From positions 1 to 64,000 of the forward strand of contig CATKWJ010000012.1 in NCBI GenBank assembly GCA_949825065.1: a stretch of 64,000 bases of DNA, read 5' to 3'. The DNA comes from Odontocerum albicorne. Taxonomy: Eukaryota > Arthropoda > Insecta > Trichoptera > Odontoceridae. The notes beneath the pieces are model-generated. The model worked only from the letters and a program-made list of their open reading frames with translations, ran no database searches and was not told the origin of the DNA. This document shows positions 7,541-23,100 of this stretch, piece after piece. The position numbers were made by a program, and so were the translations under genes. Each line of letters begins with the position of its first letter. Position 1 is the first letter of the stretch.

Positions 7541-10149
7541 ATTAATCCTGAATGTGTTTCCCTTCACCTTCATTACCTGCTGACGAGGTATAGATTCTGG
7601 TAAATATTTTACAAAGTTTCATAAACCCTTAATGTGTTTCCCTTCACCTTCATTACCTGTTGACGAGATATAGAGTCTGTTAAATATTTTACAACGTTTC
7701 ATAAATCCTTAACGTGTTTCCCTTCACCTTCATTACCTGCTGACGAGAGATAGATCCTGTTAAGTATTTTACAAAGTTTCATAAATCCTTAATGTGTTTC
7801 CCTTCACCTTCATTACCTGCTGACGAGAGATAGATCCTGTTAAATATTTTACAAAGTTTCATAAATCCTAAATTTGTTTCCCTTCACCTTGATAACCTGC
7901 TGACGAGGTATAGATCCTGTTAAATATTTTACAAAGTTTCATAAATCCTTAATGTGCTTCCCTTCACCTTCATTACCTGCTGACGAGAGATAGATCCTGT
8001 TAAATATTTTATAACGTTCAATAAATCCTAAATTTGTTTCCCTTCACCTTGATAACCTGCTGACGAGGTATAGATCCTGTTAAATATTTTACAAAGTTTC
8101 ATAAATCTTTAACGTGTTTCCCTTCACCTTCATTACCTGCTGACGAGAGATAGATCCTGTTAAATATTTTACAAAGTTTCATAAATCCTTAATGTGTTTC
8201 CCTTCACCTTCATTACCTGCTGACGAGAGATAGATCCTGTTAAATATTTTATAACGTTCAATAAATCCTTAATTTGTTTCCCTTCACCTTGATAACCTGC
8301 TGACGAGGTATAAATTCTGGTAAATATTGTACAAAGTTTCATAAACCCTTAATGTGTTTCCCTTCACCTTCATTACCTGCTGACGAGAGGTAGATCCTGT
8401 TAAATATTTTACAAAGTTTCATAAATCCTTAATGTGTTTCCCTTCACCTTCATTACCTGCTGACGAGAGAAAGATCCTGTTAAATATTTTATGACGTTCA
8501 ATAAATCTTTAACGTGTTTCCCTTCACCTTCATTACCTGCTGACGAGAGATAGATCCTGTTAAATATTTTACAAAGTTTCATAAATCCTTAATGTGTTTC
8601 CCTTCACGTTCATTACCTGCTGACGAGAGATAGATCCTGTAAAATATTTTATAACGTTCAATAAATCCTTAATTTGTTTCCCTTCACCTTGATAACCTGC
8701 TGACGAGGTAAAGATTCTGGTAAATATTTTACAAAGTTTCATAAACCCTTAATGTGTTTCCCTTCACCTTCATTACCTGCTGACGAGAGATAGATCCTGT
8801 TAAATATTTTATAACGTTCAATAAATCTTTAACGTGTTTCCCTTCACCTTCATTACCTGCTGACGAGAGATAGATCCTGTTAAATATTTTATAACGTTCA
8901 ATAAATCCTAAATTTGTTTCCCTTCACCTTGATAACCTGCTGACGAGGTATAGATCCTGTTAAATATTTTAACAGTTTCATAAATCCTTAATGTGTTTCC
9001 CTTCACCTTCATTACCTGCTGACGAGAGATAGATCCTGTTAAATATTTTATAACGTTCAATAAATCTTTAACGTGTTTCCCTTCACCTTCATTACCTGCT
9101 GACGAGAGATAGATCCTGTTAAATATTTTACAAAGTTTCATAAATCCTTAATGTGTTTCCCTTCACCTTCATTACCTGCTGACGAGAGATAGATCCTGTT
9201 AAATATTTCATAACGTTCAATAAATCCTAAATTGGTTTCCCTTCACCTTGATAACCTGCTGACGAGGTATAGATCCTGTTAAATATTTTACAAAGTTTCA
9301 TAAACCCTTAATGTGTTTCCCTTCACTTTCATTACCTGCTGACGAGGGATAGATCCTGTTAAATATTTTACAAAGTTTCATAAACCCTTAATGTGTTTCC
9401 CTTCACCTTAATTAACTGCTGACGAGAGATAGATCCTGTTAAATATTTTATAACGTTCAATAAATCCTAAATTTGTTTCCCTTCACCTTGATAACCTGCT
9501 GACGAGGTATAGATCCTGTTAAATATTTTAACAGTTTCATAAATCCTTAATGTGTTTCACTTCACCTTCATTACCTGCTGACGAGAAATAGATCCTGTTA
9601 AATATTTTATAACGTTTAATTAATCCTAAATTTGTTTCCCTTCACCTTGATAACCTGCTGACGAGGTATAGATCCTGTTAAATATTTTGACAGTTTCATA
9701 AATCCTTAATGTGTTTCCCTTCACCTTCATTACCTGCTGACGAGAGATAGATCCTGTTAAATATTTTATAACGTTCAATAAATCTTTAACGTGTTTCCCT
9801 TCACCTTCATTACCTGCTGACGAGAAATAGATCCTGTTAAATATTTTATAACGTTCAATAAATCCTAAATTTGTTTCCCTTCACCTTGATAACCTGCTGA
9901 CGAGGTATAGATCCTGTTAAATATTTTAACAGTTTCATTAATCCTTAATGTGTTTCCCTTCACCTTCATTACCTGCTGACGAGAGATAGATCCTGTTAAA
10001 TATTTTATAACGTTCAATAAATCTTTAACGTGTTTCCCTTCACCTTCATTCCCTGCTGACGAGAGATAGATCCTGTTAAATATTTTACAAAGTTTCATAA
10101 ATCCTTAATGTGTTTCCCTTCACCTTCATTACCTGCTGACGAGAGATAG

Positions 10150-13100
10150 ATCCTGTTAAATATTTTATAACGTTCAATAAATCTTTAACGTGTTTCCCTT
10201 CACCTTCATTACCTGCTGACGAGAGATAGATCCTGTTAAATATTTTACAAAGTTTCATAAATCCTTAATGTGTTTCCCTTCACCTTCATTACCTGCTGAC
10301 GAGAGATAGATCCTGTTAAATATTTCATAACGTTCAATAAATCCTAAATTGGTTTCCCTTCACCTTGATAACCTGCTGACGAGGTATAGATCCTGTTAAA
10401 TATTTTACAAAGTTTCATAAACCCTTAATGTGTTTCCCTTCACTTTCATTACCTGCTGACGAGGGATAGATCCTGTTAAATATTTTACAAAGTTTCATAA
10501 ACCCTTAATGTGTTTCCCTTCACCTTAATTAACTGCTGACGAGAGATAGATCCTGTTAAATATTTTTTAAAGTTTCATAAATAATTAATGTGTTTCCCTT
10601 CACCTTCATTACCTGCTGACGAGAGATAGATCCTGTTAAATATTTCATAACGTTCAATAAATCCTAAATTTGTTTCCGTTCACCTTGATAACCTGCTGAC
10701 GAGGTATAGATCCTGTTAAATATTTTACAAAGTTTCATAAATCCTTAATGTGTTTCCCTTCACCTTCATTACCTGCTGACGAGAGATAGATTCTGTTAAA
10801 TATTTCATAACGTTCAATAAATCCTAAATTTGTTTCCCTTCACCTTGATGATAACCTGCTGACGAGGTATAGATCCTGTTAAATATTTTACAAAGTTTCA
10901 TAAATCCTTAATGTGCTTCCCTTCACCTTCATTACCTGCTGACGAGAGATAGATCCTGTTAAATATTTTATAACGTTCAATAAATCCTAAATTTGTTTCC
11001 CTTCACCTTGATAACCTGCTGACGAGGTATAGATCCTGTTAAATATTTTACAAAGTTTCATAAATCCTTAATGTGTTTCCCTTCACCTTCATTACCTGCT
11101 GACGAGAGATAGATCCTGTTAAATATTTTATACCGTTCAATAAATCCTTAATTTGTTTCCCTTCACCTTGATAACCTGCTGACGAGGTATAAATTCTGGT
11201 AAATATTTTACAAAGTTTCATAAACCCTTAATGTGTTTCCCTTCACCTTCATTACCTGCTGACGAGAGGTAGATCCTGTTAAATATTTTACAAAGTTTCA
11301 TAAATCCTTAATGTGTTTCCCTTCACCTTCATTCCCTGCTGACGAGAGATAGATCCTGTTAAATATTTTATGACGTTCAATAAATCTTAAACGTGTTTCC
11401 CTTCACCTTCATTTCCTGCTGACGAGAGATAGATCCTGTTAAATATTTTATAACGTTCAATAAATCTTTAACGTGTTTCCCTTCACCTTCATTACCTGCT
11501 GACGAGAGATAGATCCTGTTAAATATTTTATAACGTTCAATAAATCCTTAATTTGTTTCCCTTCACCTTGATAACCTGCTGACGAGGTATAGATTCTGGT
11601 AAATATTTTACAAAGTTTCATAAACCCTTAATGTGTTTCCCTTCACCTTCATTACCTGCTGACGATAGATAGATCCTGTTAAATATTTTATAACGTTCAA
11701 TAAATCTTTAACGTGTTTCCCTTCACCTTCATTACCTGCTGACGAGAGATAGATCCTGTTAAATATTTTAAAACGTTCAATAAATCTTTAACGTGTTTCC
11801 CTTCACCTTGATAACCTGCTGACGAGGTATAGATTCTGGTAAATATTTTACAAAGTTTCATAAACCCTTAATGTGTTTCCCTTCACCTTCATTACCTGCT
11901 GACGAGAGATAGATCCTGTTAAATATTTTATAACGTTCAATAAATCCTTAATTTGTTTCCCTTCACCTTGATAACCTGCTGACGAGGTATAGATCCTGTT
12001 AAATATTTTAACAGTTTCATAAATCCTTAATGTGTTTCCCTTCACCTTCATTACCTGCGGACAAGAGATAGATCCTGTTAAATATTTTACAAAGTTTCAT
12101 AAATCCTTAATGTGTTTCCCTTCACCTTCATTACCTGCTGACGAGAGATAGATCCTGTTAAATATTTTATAACGTTCAATAAATCCTAAATTTGTTTCCC
12201 TTCACCTTGATAACCTGCTGACGAGGTATAGATCCTGTTAAATATTTTACAAAGTTTCATAAATCCTTAATGTGTTTCCCTTCACCTTCATTACCTGCTG
12301 ACGAGAGATAGATCCTGTAAAATATTTTATAACGTTCAATAAATCTTTAACGTGTTTCCCTTCACCTTCATTCCCTGCTGACGAGAGATAGATCCTGTTT
12401 AATATTTTACCAAGTTTCTTAAATCCTTAATGTGTTTCCCTTCACCTTCATTACCTGCTGACGAGAGATAGATCCTGTTAAATATTTTACAAAGTTTCAT
12501 AAATCCTTAATGTGTTTCCCTTCACCTTCATTACCTGCTGACGAGAAATAGATCCTGTTAAATATTTTATAACGTTCAATAAATCCTAAATTTGTTTCCC
12601 TTCACCTTTATTACCTGCTGACGAGAGATAGATCCTGATAAATATTTTACAAAGTTTCATAAATCCTTAATGTGTTTCCCTTCACCTTCATTACCTGCTG
12701 ACGAGAGATAGATCCTGTTAAATATTTTATAACGTTCAATAAATCCTTAATTTGTTTCCCTTCACCTTGATAACCTGCTGACGAGGTATAGATTCTGGTA
12801 AATATTTTACAAAGTTTCATAAACCCTTAATGTGTTTCCCTTCACCTTCATTACCTGCTGACGAGAGATAGATCCTGTTAAATATTTTATAACGTTCAAT
12901 AAATCCTAAATTTGTTTCCCTTCACCTTGATAACCTGCTGACGAGGTAAAGATCCTGTTAAATATTTTACAAAGTTTCATAAATCCTTAATGTGTTTCCC
13001 TTCACCTTCATTACCTGCTGACGAGAGATAGATCCTGTTAAATATTTTATAACGTTCAATAAATCCTAAATTTTTTTCCCTTCACCTTGATAACCTGCTG

Positions 13101-16100
13101 ACGAGATAGAATAGATCCTGTTAAATATTTTAACAGTTTCATAAATCCTTAATGTGTTTCCCTTCACCTTCATTACCTGCTGACGAGAGATAGATCCTGT
13201 TAAATATTTTATAACGTTCAATAAATCTTTAACGTGTTTCCCTTCACCTTCATTCCCTGCTGACGAGAGATAGATCCTGTTAAATATTTTACCAAGTTTC
13301 ATAAACCCTTTATGTGTTTCCCTTCACCTTCATTACCTGCTGACGAGAGATAGATCCTGTTAAATATTTTACAAAGTTTCATAAATCCTTAATGTGTTTC
13401 CCTTCACCTTCATTACCTGCTGACGAGAGATAGATCCTGTTAAATATTTTATAACGTTCAATAAATCTTTAACGTGTTTCCCTTCACCTTCATTACCTGC
13501 TGACGAGAGATAGATCCTGTTAAATATTTTACAAAGTTTCATAAATCCTTAATGTGTTTCCCTTCACCTTCATTACCTGCTGACGAGAGATAGATCCTGT
13601 TAAATATTTCATAACGTTCAATAAATCCTAAATTGGTTTCCCTTCACCTTGATAACCTGCTGACGAGGTATAGATCCTGTTAAATATTTTACAAAGTTTC
13701 ATAAACCCTTAATGTGTTTCCCTTCACTTTCATTACCTGCTGACGAGGGATAGATCCTGTTAAATATTTTACAAAGTTTCATAAACCCTTAATGTGTTTC
13801 CCTTCACCTTAATTAACTGCTGACGAGAGATAGATCCTGTTAAATATTTTTTAAAGTTTCATAAATAATTAATGTGTTTCCCTTCACCTTCATTACCTGC
13901 TGACGAGAGATAGATCCTGTTAAATATTTCATAACGTTCAATAAATCCTAAATTTGTTTCCGTTCACCTTGATAACCTGCTGACGAGGTATAGATCCTGT
14001 TAAATATTTTACAAAGTTTCATAAATCCTTAATGTGTTTCCCTTCACCTTCATTACCTGCTGACGAGAGATAGATTCTGTTAAATATTTCATAACGTTCA
14101 ATAAATCCTAAATTTGTTTCCCTTCACCTTGATGATAACCTGCTGACGAGGTATAGATCCTGTTAAATATTTTACAAAGTTTCATAAATCCTTAATGTGC
14201 TTCCCTTCACCTTCATTACCTGCTGACGAGAGATAGATCCTGTTAAATATTTTATAACGTTCAATAAATCCTAAATTTGTTTCCCTTCACCTTGATAACC
14301 TGCTGACGAGGTATAGATCCTGTTAAATATTTTACAAAGTTTCATAAATCCTTAATGTGTTTCCCTTCACCTTCATTACCTGCTGACGAGAGATAGATCC
14401 TGTTAAATATTTTATACCGTTCAATAAATCCTTAATTTGTTTCCCTTCACCTTGATAACCTGCTGACGAGGTATAAATTCTGGTAAATATTTTACAAAGT
14501 TTCATAAACCCTTAATGTGTTTCCCTTCACCTTCATTACCTGCTGACGAGAGGTAGATCCTGTTAAATATTTTACAAAGTTTCATAAATCCTTAATGTGT
14601 TTCCCTTCACCTTCATTCCCTGCTGACGAGAGATAGATCCTGTTAAATATTTTATGACGTTCAATAAATCTTAAACGTGTTTCCCTTCACCTTCATTTCC
14701 TGCTGACGAGAGATAGATCCTGTTAAATATTTTATAACGTTCAATAAATCTTTAACGTGTTTCCCTTCACCTTCATTACCTGCTGACGAGAGATAGATCC
14801 TGTTAAATATTTTATAACGTTCAATAAATCCTTAATTTGTTTCCCTTCACCTTGATAACCTGCTGACGAGGTATAGATTCTGGTAAATATTTTACAAAGT
14901 TTCATAAACCCTTAATGTGTTTCCCTTCACCTTCATTACCTGCTGACGATAGATAGATCCTGTTAAATATTTTATAACGTTCAATAAATCTTTAACGTGT
15001 TTCCCTTCACCTTCATTACCTGCTGACGAGAGATAGATCCTGTTAAATATTTTAAAACGTTCAATAAATCTTTAACGTGTTTCCCTTCACCTTGATAACC
15101 TGCTGACGAGGTATAGATTCTGGTAAATATTTTACAAAGTTTCATAAACCCTTAATGTGTTTCCCTTCACCTTCATGACCTGCTGACGAGAGATAGATCC
15201 TGTTAAATATTTTATAACGTTCAATAAATCCTTAATTTGTTTCCCTTCACCTTGATAACCTGCTGACGAGGTATAGATCCTGTTAAATATTTTAACAGTT
15301 TCATAAATCCTTAATGTGTTTCCCTTCACCTTCATTACCTGCGGACAAGAGATAGATCCTGTTAAATATTTTACAAAGTTTCATAAATCCTTAATGTGTT
15401 TCCCTTCACCTTCATTACCTGCTGACGAGAGATAGATCCTGTTAAATATTTTATAACGTTCAATAAATCCTAAATTTGTTTCCCTTCACCTTGATAACCT
15501 GCTGACGAGGTATAGATCCTGTTAAATATTTTACAAAGTTTCATAAATCCTTAATGTGTTTCCCTTCACCTTCATTACCTGCTGACGAGAGATAGATCCT
15601 GTAAAATATTTTATAACGTTCAATAAATCTTTAACGTGTTTCCCTTCACCTTCATTCCCTGCTGACGAGAGATAGATCCTGTTTAATATTTTACCAAGTT
15701 TCATAAATCCTTAATGTGTTTCCCTTCACCTTCATTACCTGCTGACGAGAGATAGATCCTGTTAAATATTTTACAAAGTTTCATAAATCCTTAATGTGTT
15801 TCCCTTCACCTTCATTACCTGCTGACGAGAGATAGATCCTGTAAAATATTTTATAACGTTCAATAAATCTTTAACGTGTTTCCCTTCACCTTCATTCCCT
15901 GCTGACGAGAGATAGATCCTGTTTAATATTTTACCAAGTTTCATAAATCCTTAATGTGTTTCCCTTCACCTTCATTACCTGCTGACGAGAGATAGATCCT
16001 GTTAAATATTTTACAAAGTTTCATAAATCCTTAATGTGTTTCCCTTCACCTTCATTACCTGCTGACGAGAAATAGATCCTGTTAAATATTTTATAACGTT

Positions 16101-16900
16101 CAATAAATCCTAAATTTGTTTCCCTTCACCTTTATTACCTGCTGACGAGAGATAGATCCTGATAAATATTTTACAAAGTTTCATAAATCCTTAATGTGTT
16201 TCCCTTCACCTTCATTACCTGCTGACGAGAGATAGATCCTGTTAAATATTTTATAACGTTCAATAAATCCTTAATTTGTTTCCCTTCACCTTGATAACCT
16301 GCTGACGAGGTATAGATTCTGGTAAATATTTTACAAAGTTTCATAAACCCTTAATGTGTTTCCCTTCACCTTCATTACCTGCTGACGAGAGATAGATCCT
16401 GTTAAATATTTTATAACGTTCAATAAATCCTAAATTTGTTTCCCTTCACCTTGATAACCTGCTGACGAGGTAAAGATCCTGTTAAATATTTTACAAAGTT
16501 TCATAAATCCTTAATGTGTTTCCCTTCACCTTCATTACCTGCTGACGAGAGATAGATCCTGTTAAATATTTTATAACGTTCAATAAATCCTAAATTTTTT
16601 TCCCTTCACCTTGATAACCTGCTGACGAGATAGAATAGATCCTGTTAAATATTTTAACAGTTTCATAAATCCTTAATGTGTTTCCCTTCACCTTCATTAC
16701 CTGCTGACGAGAGATAGATCCTGTTAAATATTTTATAACGTTCAATAAATCTTTAACGTGTTTCCCTTCACCTTCATTCCCTGCTGACGAGAGATAGATC
16801 CTGTTAAATATTTTACCAAGTTTCATAAACCCTTTATGTGTTTCCCTTCACCTTCATTACCTGCTGACGAGAGATAGATCCTGTTAAATATTTTACAAAG
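10150..16900. repeat. Tandem duplication of about 3.28 kb within the array
   Basis: Rare variants recur at an exact offset of 3,284 bp. AAATTGGTTTC is at 10347 and 13631; the 3-bp insertion GATGATAACC is at 10847 and 14131; the frame at 11848-12051 recurs at 15132-15335. Past about 15800 the offset becomes 3,524 because the second copy has an extra 240-bp (three-monomer) duplication with GTAAAATATT and TTTACCAAG. The left boundary is between about 10100 and 10300. Confidence 0.85.
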
Positions 16901-19900
16901 TTTCATAAATCCTTAATGTGTTTCCCTTCACCTTCATTACCTGCTGACGAGAAATGGATCCTGTTAAATATTTTATAACGTTCAATAAATCTTTAACGTG
17001 TTTCCCTTCACCTTCATAACCTGCTGACGAGAGATAGATCCTGTTAAATATTTTACAAAGTTTCATAAATCCTTAATGTGTTTCCCTTCACCTTCATTAC
17101 CTGCTGACGAGAGATAGATCCTGTTAAATATTTTATAACGTTCAATAAATCCTTAATTTGTTTCCCTTCACCTTGATAACCTGCTGACGAGAGATAGATC
17201 CTGTTAAATATTTTACAAAGTTTCATAAATCCTTAATGTGTTTCCCTTCACCTTCATTACCTGCTGACGAGAGATAGATCCTGTTAAATATTTTATAACG
17301 TTCAATAAATCCTAAATTTGTTTCCCTTCACCTTGATAACCTGCTGACGAGGTATAGATCCTGTTAAATATTTTAACAGTTTCATTAATCCTTAATGTGT
17401 TTCCCTTCACCTTCATTACCTGCTGACGAGAGATAGATCCTGTTAAATATTTTATAACGTTCAATAAATCTTTAACGTGTTTCCCTTCACCTTCATTCCC
17501 TGCTGACGAGAGATAGATCCTGTTAAATATTTTACAAAGTTTCATAAATCCTTAATGTGTTTCCCTTCACCTTCATTACCTGCTGACGAGATATAGAGTC
17601 TGTTAAATATTTTACAACGTTTCATAAATCCTTAACGTGTTTCCCTTCACCTTCATTACCTGCTGACGAGAGATAGATTCTGGTAAATATTTTACCTAGT
17701 TTCATAAATCCTTAATGTGTTTCCCTTCACCTTCATTACCTGCTGACGAGAGATTGATCCTGTTAAATATTTTATAACGTTCAATAAATCCTTAATTTGT
17801 TTCCCTTCACCTTGATAACCTGCTGACGAGGTATAAATTCTGGTAAATATTGTACAAAGTTTCATAAACCCTTAATGTGTTTCCCTTCACCTTCATTACC
17901 TGCTGACGAGAGGTAGATCCTGTTAAATATTTTAACAGTTTCATTAATCCTTAATGTGTTTCCCTTCACCTTCATTACCTGCTGACGAGAGAATGATCCT
18001 GTTAAATATTTTATGACGTTCAATAAATCTTTAACGTGTTTCCCTTCACCTTCATTACCTGCTGACGAGAGATAGATCCTGTTAAATATTTTACAAAGTT
18101 TCATAAATCCTTAATGTGTTTCCCTTCACCTTAATTACCTGCTGACGAGAGATAGATCCTGTTAAATATTTTATAACGTTCAATAAATCCTTAATTTGTT
18201 TCCCTTCACCTTGATAACCTGCTGACGAGGTATAGATTCTGGTATATTTTACAAAGTTTCATAAACCCTTAATGTGTTTCCCTTCACCTTCATTACCTGC
18301 TGACGAGAGATAGATCCTGTTAAATATTTTATAACGTTCAATAAATCTTTAACGTGTTTCCCTTCACCTTCATTACCTGCTGACGAGAGATAGATCCTGT
18401 TAAATATTTTATAACGTTCAATTAATCCTAAATTTGTTTCCCTTCACCTTGATAACCTGCTGACGAGTTATAGATCCTGTTAAATATTTTACAAAGTTTC
18501 ATAAATCCTTAATGTGTTTCCCTTCACCTTCATTACCTGCTGACGAGAGATAGATCCTGTTAAATATTTTATAACGTTCAATAAATTCTAAATTTGTTTC
18601 CCTTCACCTTGATAACCTGCTGACGAGGTATAGATCTTGTTAAATATTTTACAAAGTTTCATAAATCCTTAATGTGTTTCCCTTCACCTTCATTACCTGC
18701 TGACGAGAGAAAGATCCTGTTAAATATTTTATAACGTTCAATAAATCCTAAATTTGTTTCCCTTCACCTTGATAACCTGCTGACGAGGTATAGATCCTGT
18801 TAAATATTTTAACAGTTTCATAAATCCTTAATGTGTTTCCCTTCACCTTCATTACCTGCTGACGAGAGATAGATCCTGTTAAATATTTTATAACGTTCAA
18901 TAAATCCTAAATTTGTTTCCCTTCACCTTGATAACCTGCTGACGAGGTATAGATCCTGTTAAATATTTTACAAAGTTTCATAAATCCTTAATTTGTTTCC
19001 CTTCACCTTCATTACCTGCTGACGAGAGATAGATCCTGTTAAATATTTTATAACGTTCAATAAATCCTAAATTTGTTTCCCTTCACCTTGATAACCTGCT
19101 GACGAGGTATAGATCCTGTTAAATATTTTACAAAGTTTCATAAATCCTTAATGTGTTTCCCTTCACCTTCATTACCTGCTGACGAGAGATAGATCCTGTT
19201 AAATATTTTATAACGTTCAATAAATCCTAAATTTGTTTCCCTTCACCTTGATGATAACCTGCTGACGAGGTATAGATCCTGTTAAATATTTTAACAGTTT
19301 CATAAATCCTTAATGTGTTTCACTTCACCTTCATTACCTGCTGACGAGAGATAGATCCTGTTAAATATTTTATAACCTTCAATAAATCCTAAATTTGTTC
19401 CCCTTCACCTTGATAACCTGCTGACGAGGTATAGATCCTGTTAAATATTTTACAAAGTTTCATAAATCCTTAATGTGTTTCCCTTCACCTTCATTACCTG
19501 CTGACGAGAGATAGATCCTGTTAAATATTTTATGACGTTCAATAAATTCTAAATTTGTTTCCCTTCACCTTGATAACCTGCTGACGAGGTATAGATCTTG
19601 TTAAATATTTTACAAAGTTTCATAAATCCTTAATGTGTTTCCCTTCACCTTCATTACCTGCTGACGAGAGATAGATCCTGTTAAATATTTTATAACGTTC
19701 AATAAATCCTAAATTTGTTTCCCTTCACCTTGATAACCTGCTGACGAGGTATAGATCCTGTTAAATATTTTAACAGTTTCATAAATCCTTAATGTGTTTC
19801 CCTTCACCTTCATTACCTGCTGACGAGAGATAGATCCTGTTAAATATTTTATAACGTTCAATAAATCTTTAACGTGTTTCCCTTCACCTTCATTACCTGC

Positions 19901-20199
19901 TGACGAGAGATAGATCCTGTTAAGTATTTTACAAAGTTTCATAAATCCTTAATGTGTTTCCCTTCACCTTCATTACCTGCTGACGAGAGATAGATCCTGT
20001 TAAATATTTCATAACGTTCAATAAATCCTCAATTTGTTTCCCTTCACCTTGATAACCTGCTGACGAGGTATAGATCCTGTTAAATATTTTAACAGTTTCA
20101 TAAATCCTTAAAGTGTTTCCCTTCACCTTCATTACCTGCTGACGAGAGATAGATCCTGTTAAATATTTTATAACGTTCAATAAATCCTTAATTTGTTTC

Positions 20200-23100
20200 C
20201 CTTCACCTTGATAACCTGCTGACGAGGTATAAATTCTGGTAAATATTGTACAAAGTTTCATAAACCCTTAATGTGTTTCCCTTCACCTTCATTACCTGCT
20301 GACGAGAGGTAGATCCTGTTAAATATTTTACAAAGTTTCATAAATCCTTAATGTGTTTCCCTTCACCTTCATTACCTGCTGACGAGAGAAAGATCCTGTA
20401 AAATATTTTATGACGTTCAATAAATCTTTAACGTGTTTCCCTTCACCTTCATTAACTGCTGACGAGAGATAGATCCTGTTAAATATTTTACAAAGTTTCA
20501 TAAATCCTTAATGTGTTTCCCTTCACGTTCATTACCTGCTGACGAGAGATAGATCCTGTTAAATATTTTATAACGTTCAATAAATCCTTAATTTGTTTCC
20601 CTTCACCTTGATAACCTGCTGACGAGGTCAAGATTCTGGTAAATATTTTACAAAGTTTCATAAACCCTTAATGTGTTTCCCTTCACCTTCATTACCTGCT
20701 GACGAGAGATAGATCCTGTTAAATATTTTATAACGTTCAATAAATCTTTAACGTGTTTCCCTTCACCTTCATTACCTGCTGACGAGAGATAGATCCTGTT
20801 AAATATTTTATAACGTTCAATAAATCCTAAATTTGTTTCCCTTCACCTTGATAACCTGCTGACGAGGTATAGATCCTGTTAAATATTTTAACAGTTTCAT
20901 AAATCCTTAATGTGTTTCCCTTCACCTTCATTACCTGCTGACGAGAGAAAGATCCTGTTAAATATTTTATAACGTTCAATAAATCTTTAACGTGTTTCCC
21001 TTCACCTTCATTACCTGCTGACGAGAGATAGATCCTGTTAAATATTTTACAAAGTTTCATAAATCCTTTATGTGTTTCCCTTCACCTTCATTACCTGCTG
21101 ACGAGAGATAGATCCTGTTAAATATTTCATAACGTTCAATAAATCCTAAATTTGTTTCCGTTCACCTTGATAACCTGCTGACGAGGTATAGATCCTGTTA
21201 AATATTTTAACAGTTTCATAAATCCTTAATGTGTTTCACTTCACCTTCATTACCTGCTGACGAGAGATAGATCCTGTTAAATATTTTATAACGTTTAATT
21301 AATCCTAAATTTGTTTCCCTTCACCTTGATAACCTGCTGACGAGGTAAAGATCCTGTTAAATATTTTTACAGTTTCATAAATCCTTAATGTGTTTCCCTT
21401 CACCTTCATTACCTGCTGACGAGAGATAGATCCTGTTAAATATTTTATAACGTTCAATAAATCTTTAACGTGTTTCCCTTCACCTTCATTCCCTGCTGAC
21501 GAGAGATAGATCCTGTTTAATATTTTACCAAGTTTCATAAATCCTTAATGTGTTTCCCTTCACCTTCATTACCTGCTAACGAGAGATAGATCCTGTTAAA
21601 TATTTTTTAAAGTTTCATAAATAATTAATGTGTTTCCCTTCACCTTCATTACCTGCTGACGAGAGATAGATCCTGTTAAATATTTCATAACGTTCAATAA
21701 ATCCTAAATTTGTTTCCGTTCACCTTGATAACCTGCTGACGAGGTATAGATCCTGTTAAATATTTTACAAAGTTTCATAAATCCTTAATGTGTTTCCCTT
21801 CACCTTCATTACCTGCTGACGAGAGATAGATTCTGTTAAATATTTCATAACGTTCAATAAATCCTAAATTTGTTTCCGTTCACCTTGATAACCTGCTGAC
21901 GAGGTATAGATCCTGTTAAATATTTTACAAAGTTTCATAAATCCTTAATGTGCTTCCCTTCACCTTCATTACCTGCTGACGAGAGATAGATCCTGTTAAA
22001 TATTTTATAACGTTCAATAAATCCTAAATTTGTTTCCCTTCACCTTGATAACCTGCTGACGAGGTATAGATCCTGTTAAATATTTTAACAGTTTCATAAA
22101 TCCTTAATGTGTTTCCCTTCACCTTCATTACCTGCTGACGAGAGATAGATCCTGTTAAATATTTTATAACGTTCAATAAATCTTTAACGTGTTTCCCTTC
22201 ACCTTCATTACCTGCTGACGAGAGATAGATCCTGTTAAGTATTTTACAAAGTTTCATAAATCCTTAATGTGTTTCCCTTCACCTTCATTACCTGCTGACG
22301 AGAGGTAGATCCTGTTAAATATTTTACAAAGTTTCATAAATCCTTAATGTGTTTCCCTTCACCTTCATTACCTGCTGACGAGAGAATGATCCTGTTAAAT
22401 ATTTTATGACGTTCAATAAATCTTTAACGTGTTTCCCTTCACCTTCATTACCTGCTGACGAGAGATAGATCCTGTTAAATATTTTACAAAGTTTCATAAA
22501 TCCTTAATGTGTTTCCCTTCACCTTCATTACCTGCTGACGAGAGATAGATCCTGTTAAATATTTTATAACGTTCAATAAATCCTTAATTTGTTTCCCTTC
22601 ACCTTGATAACCTGCTGACGAGGTATAGATTCTGGTAAATATTTTACAAAGTTTCATAAACCCTTAATGTGTTTCCCTTCACCTTCATTACCTGCTGACG
22701 AGAGATAGATCCTGTTAAATATTTTATAACGTTCAATAAATCTTTAACGTGTTTCCCTTCACCTTCATTACCTGCTGACGAGAGATAGATCCTGTTAAAT
22801 ATTTTATAACGTTCAATTAATCCTAAATTTGTTTCCCTTCACCTTGATAACCTGCTGACGAGTTATAGATCCTGTTAAATATTTTACAAAGTTTCATAAA
22901 TCCTTAATGTGTTTCCCTTCACCTTCATTACCTGCTGACGAGAGATAGATCCTGTTAAATATTTTATAACGTTCAATAAATTCTAAATTTGTTTCCCTTC
23001 ACCTTGATAACCTGCTGACGAGGTATAGATCTTGTTAAATATTTTACAAAGTTTCATAAATCCTTAATGTGTTTCTCTTCACCTTCATTACCTGCTGACG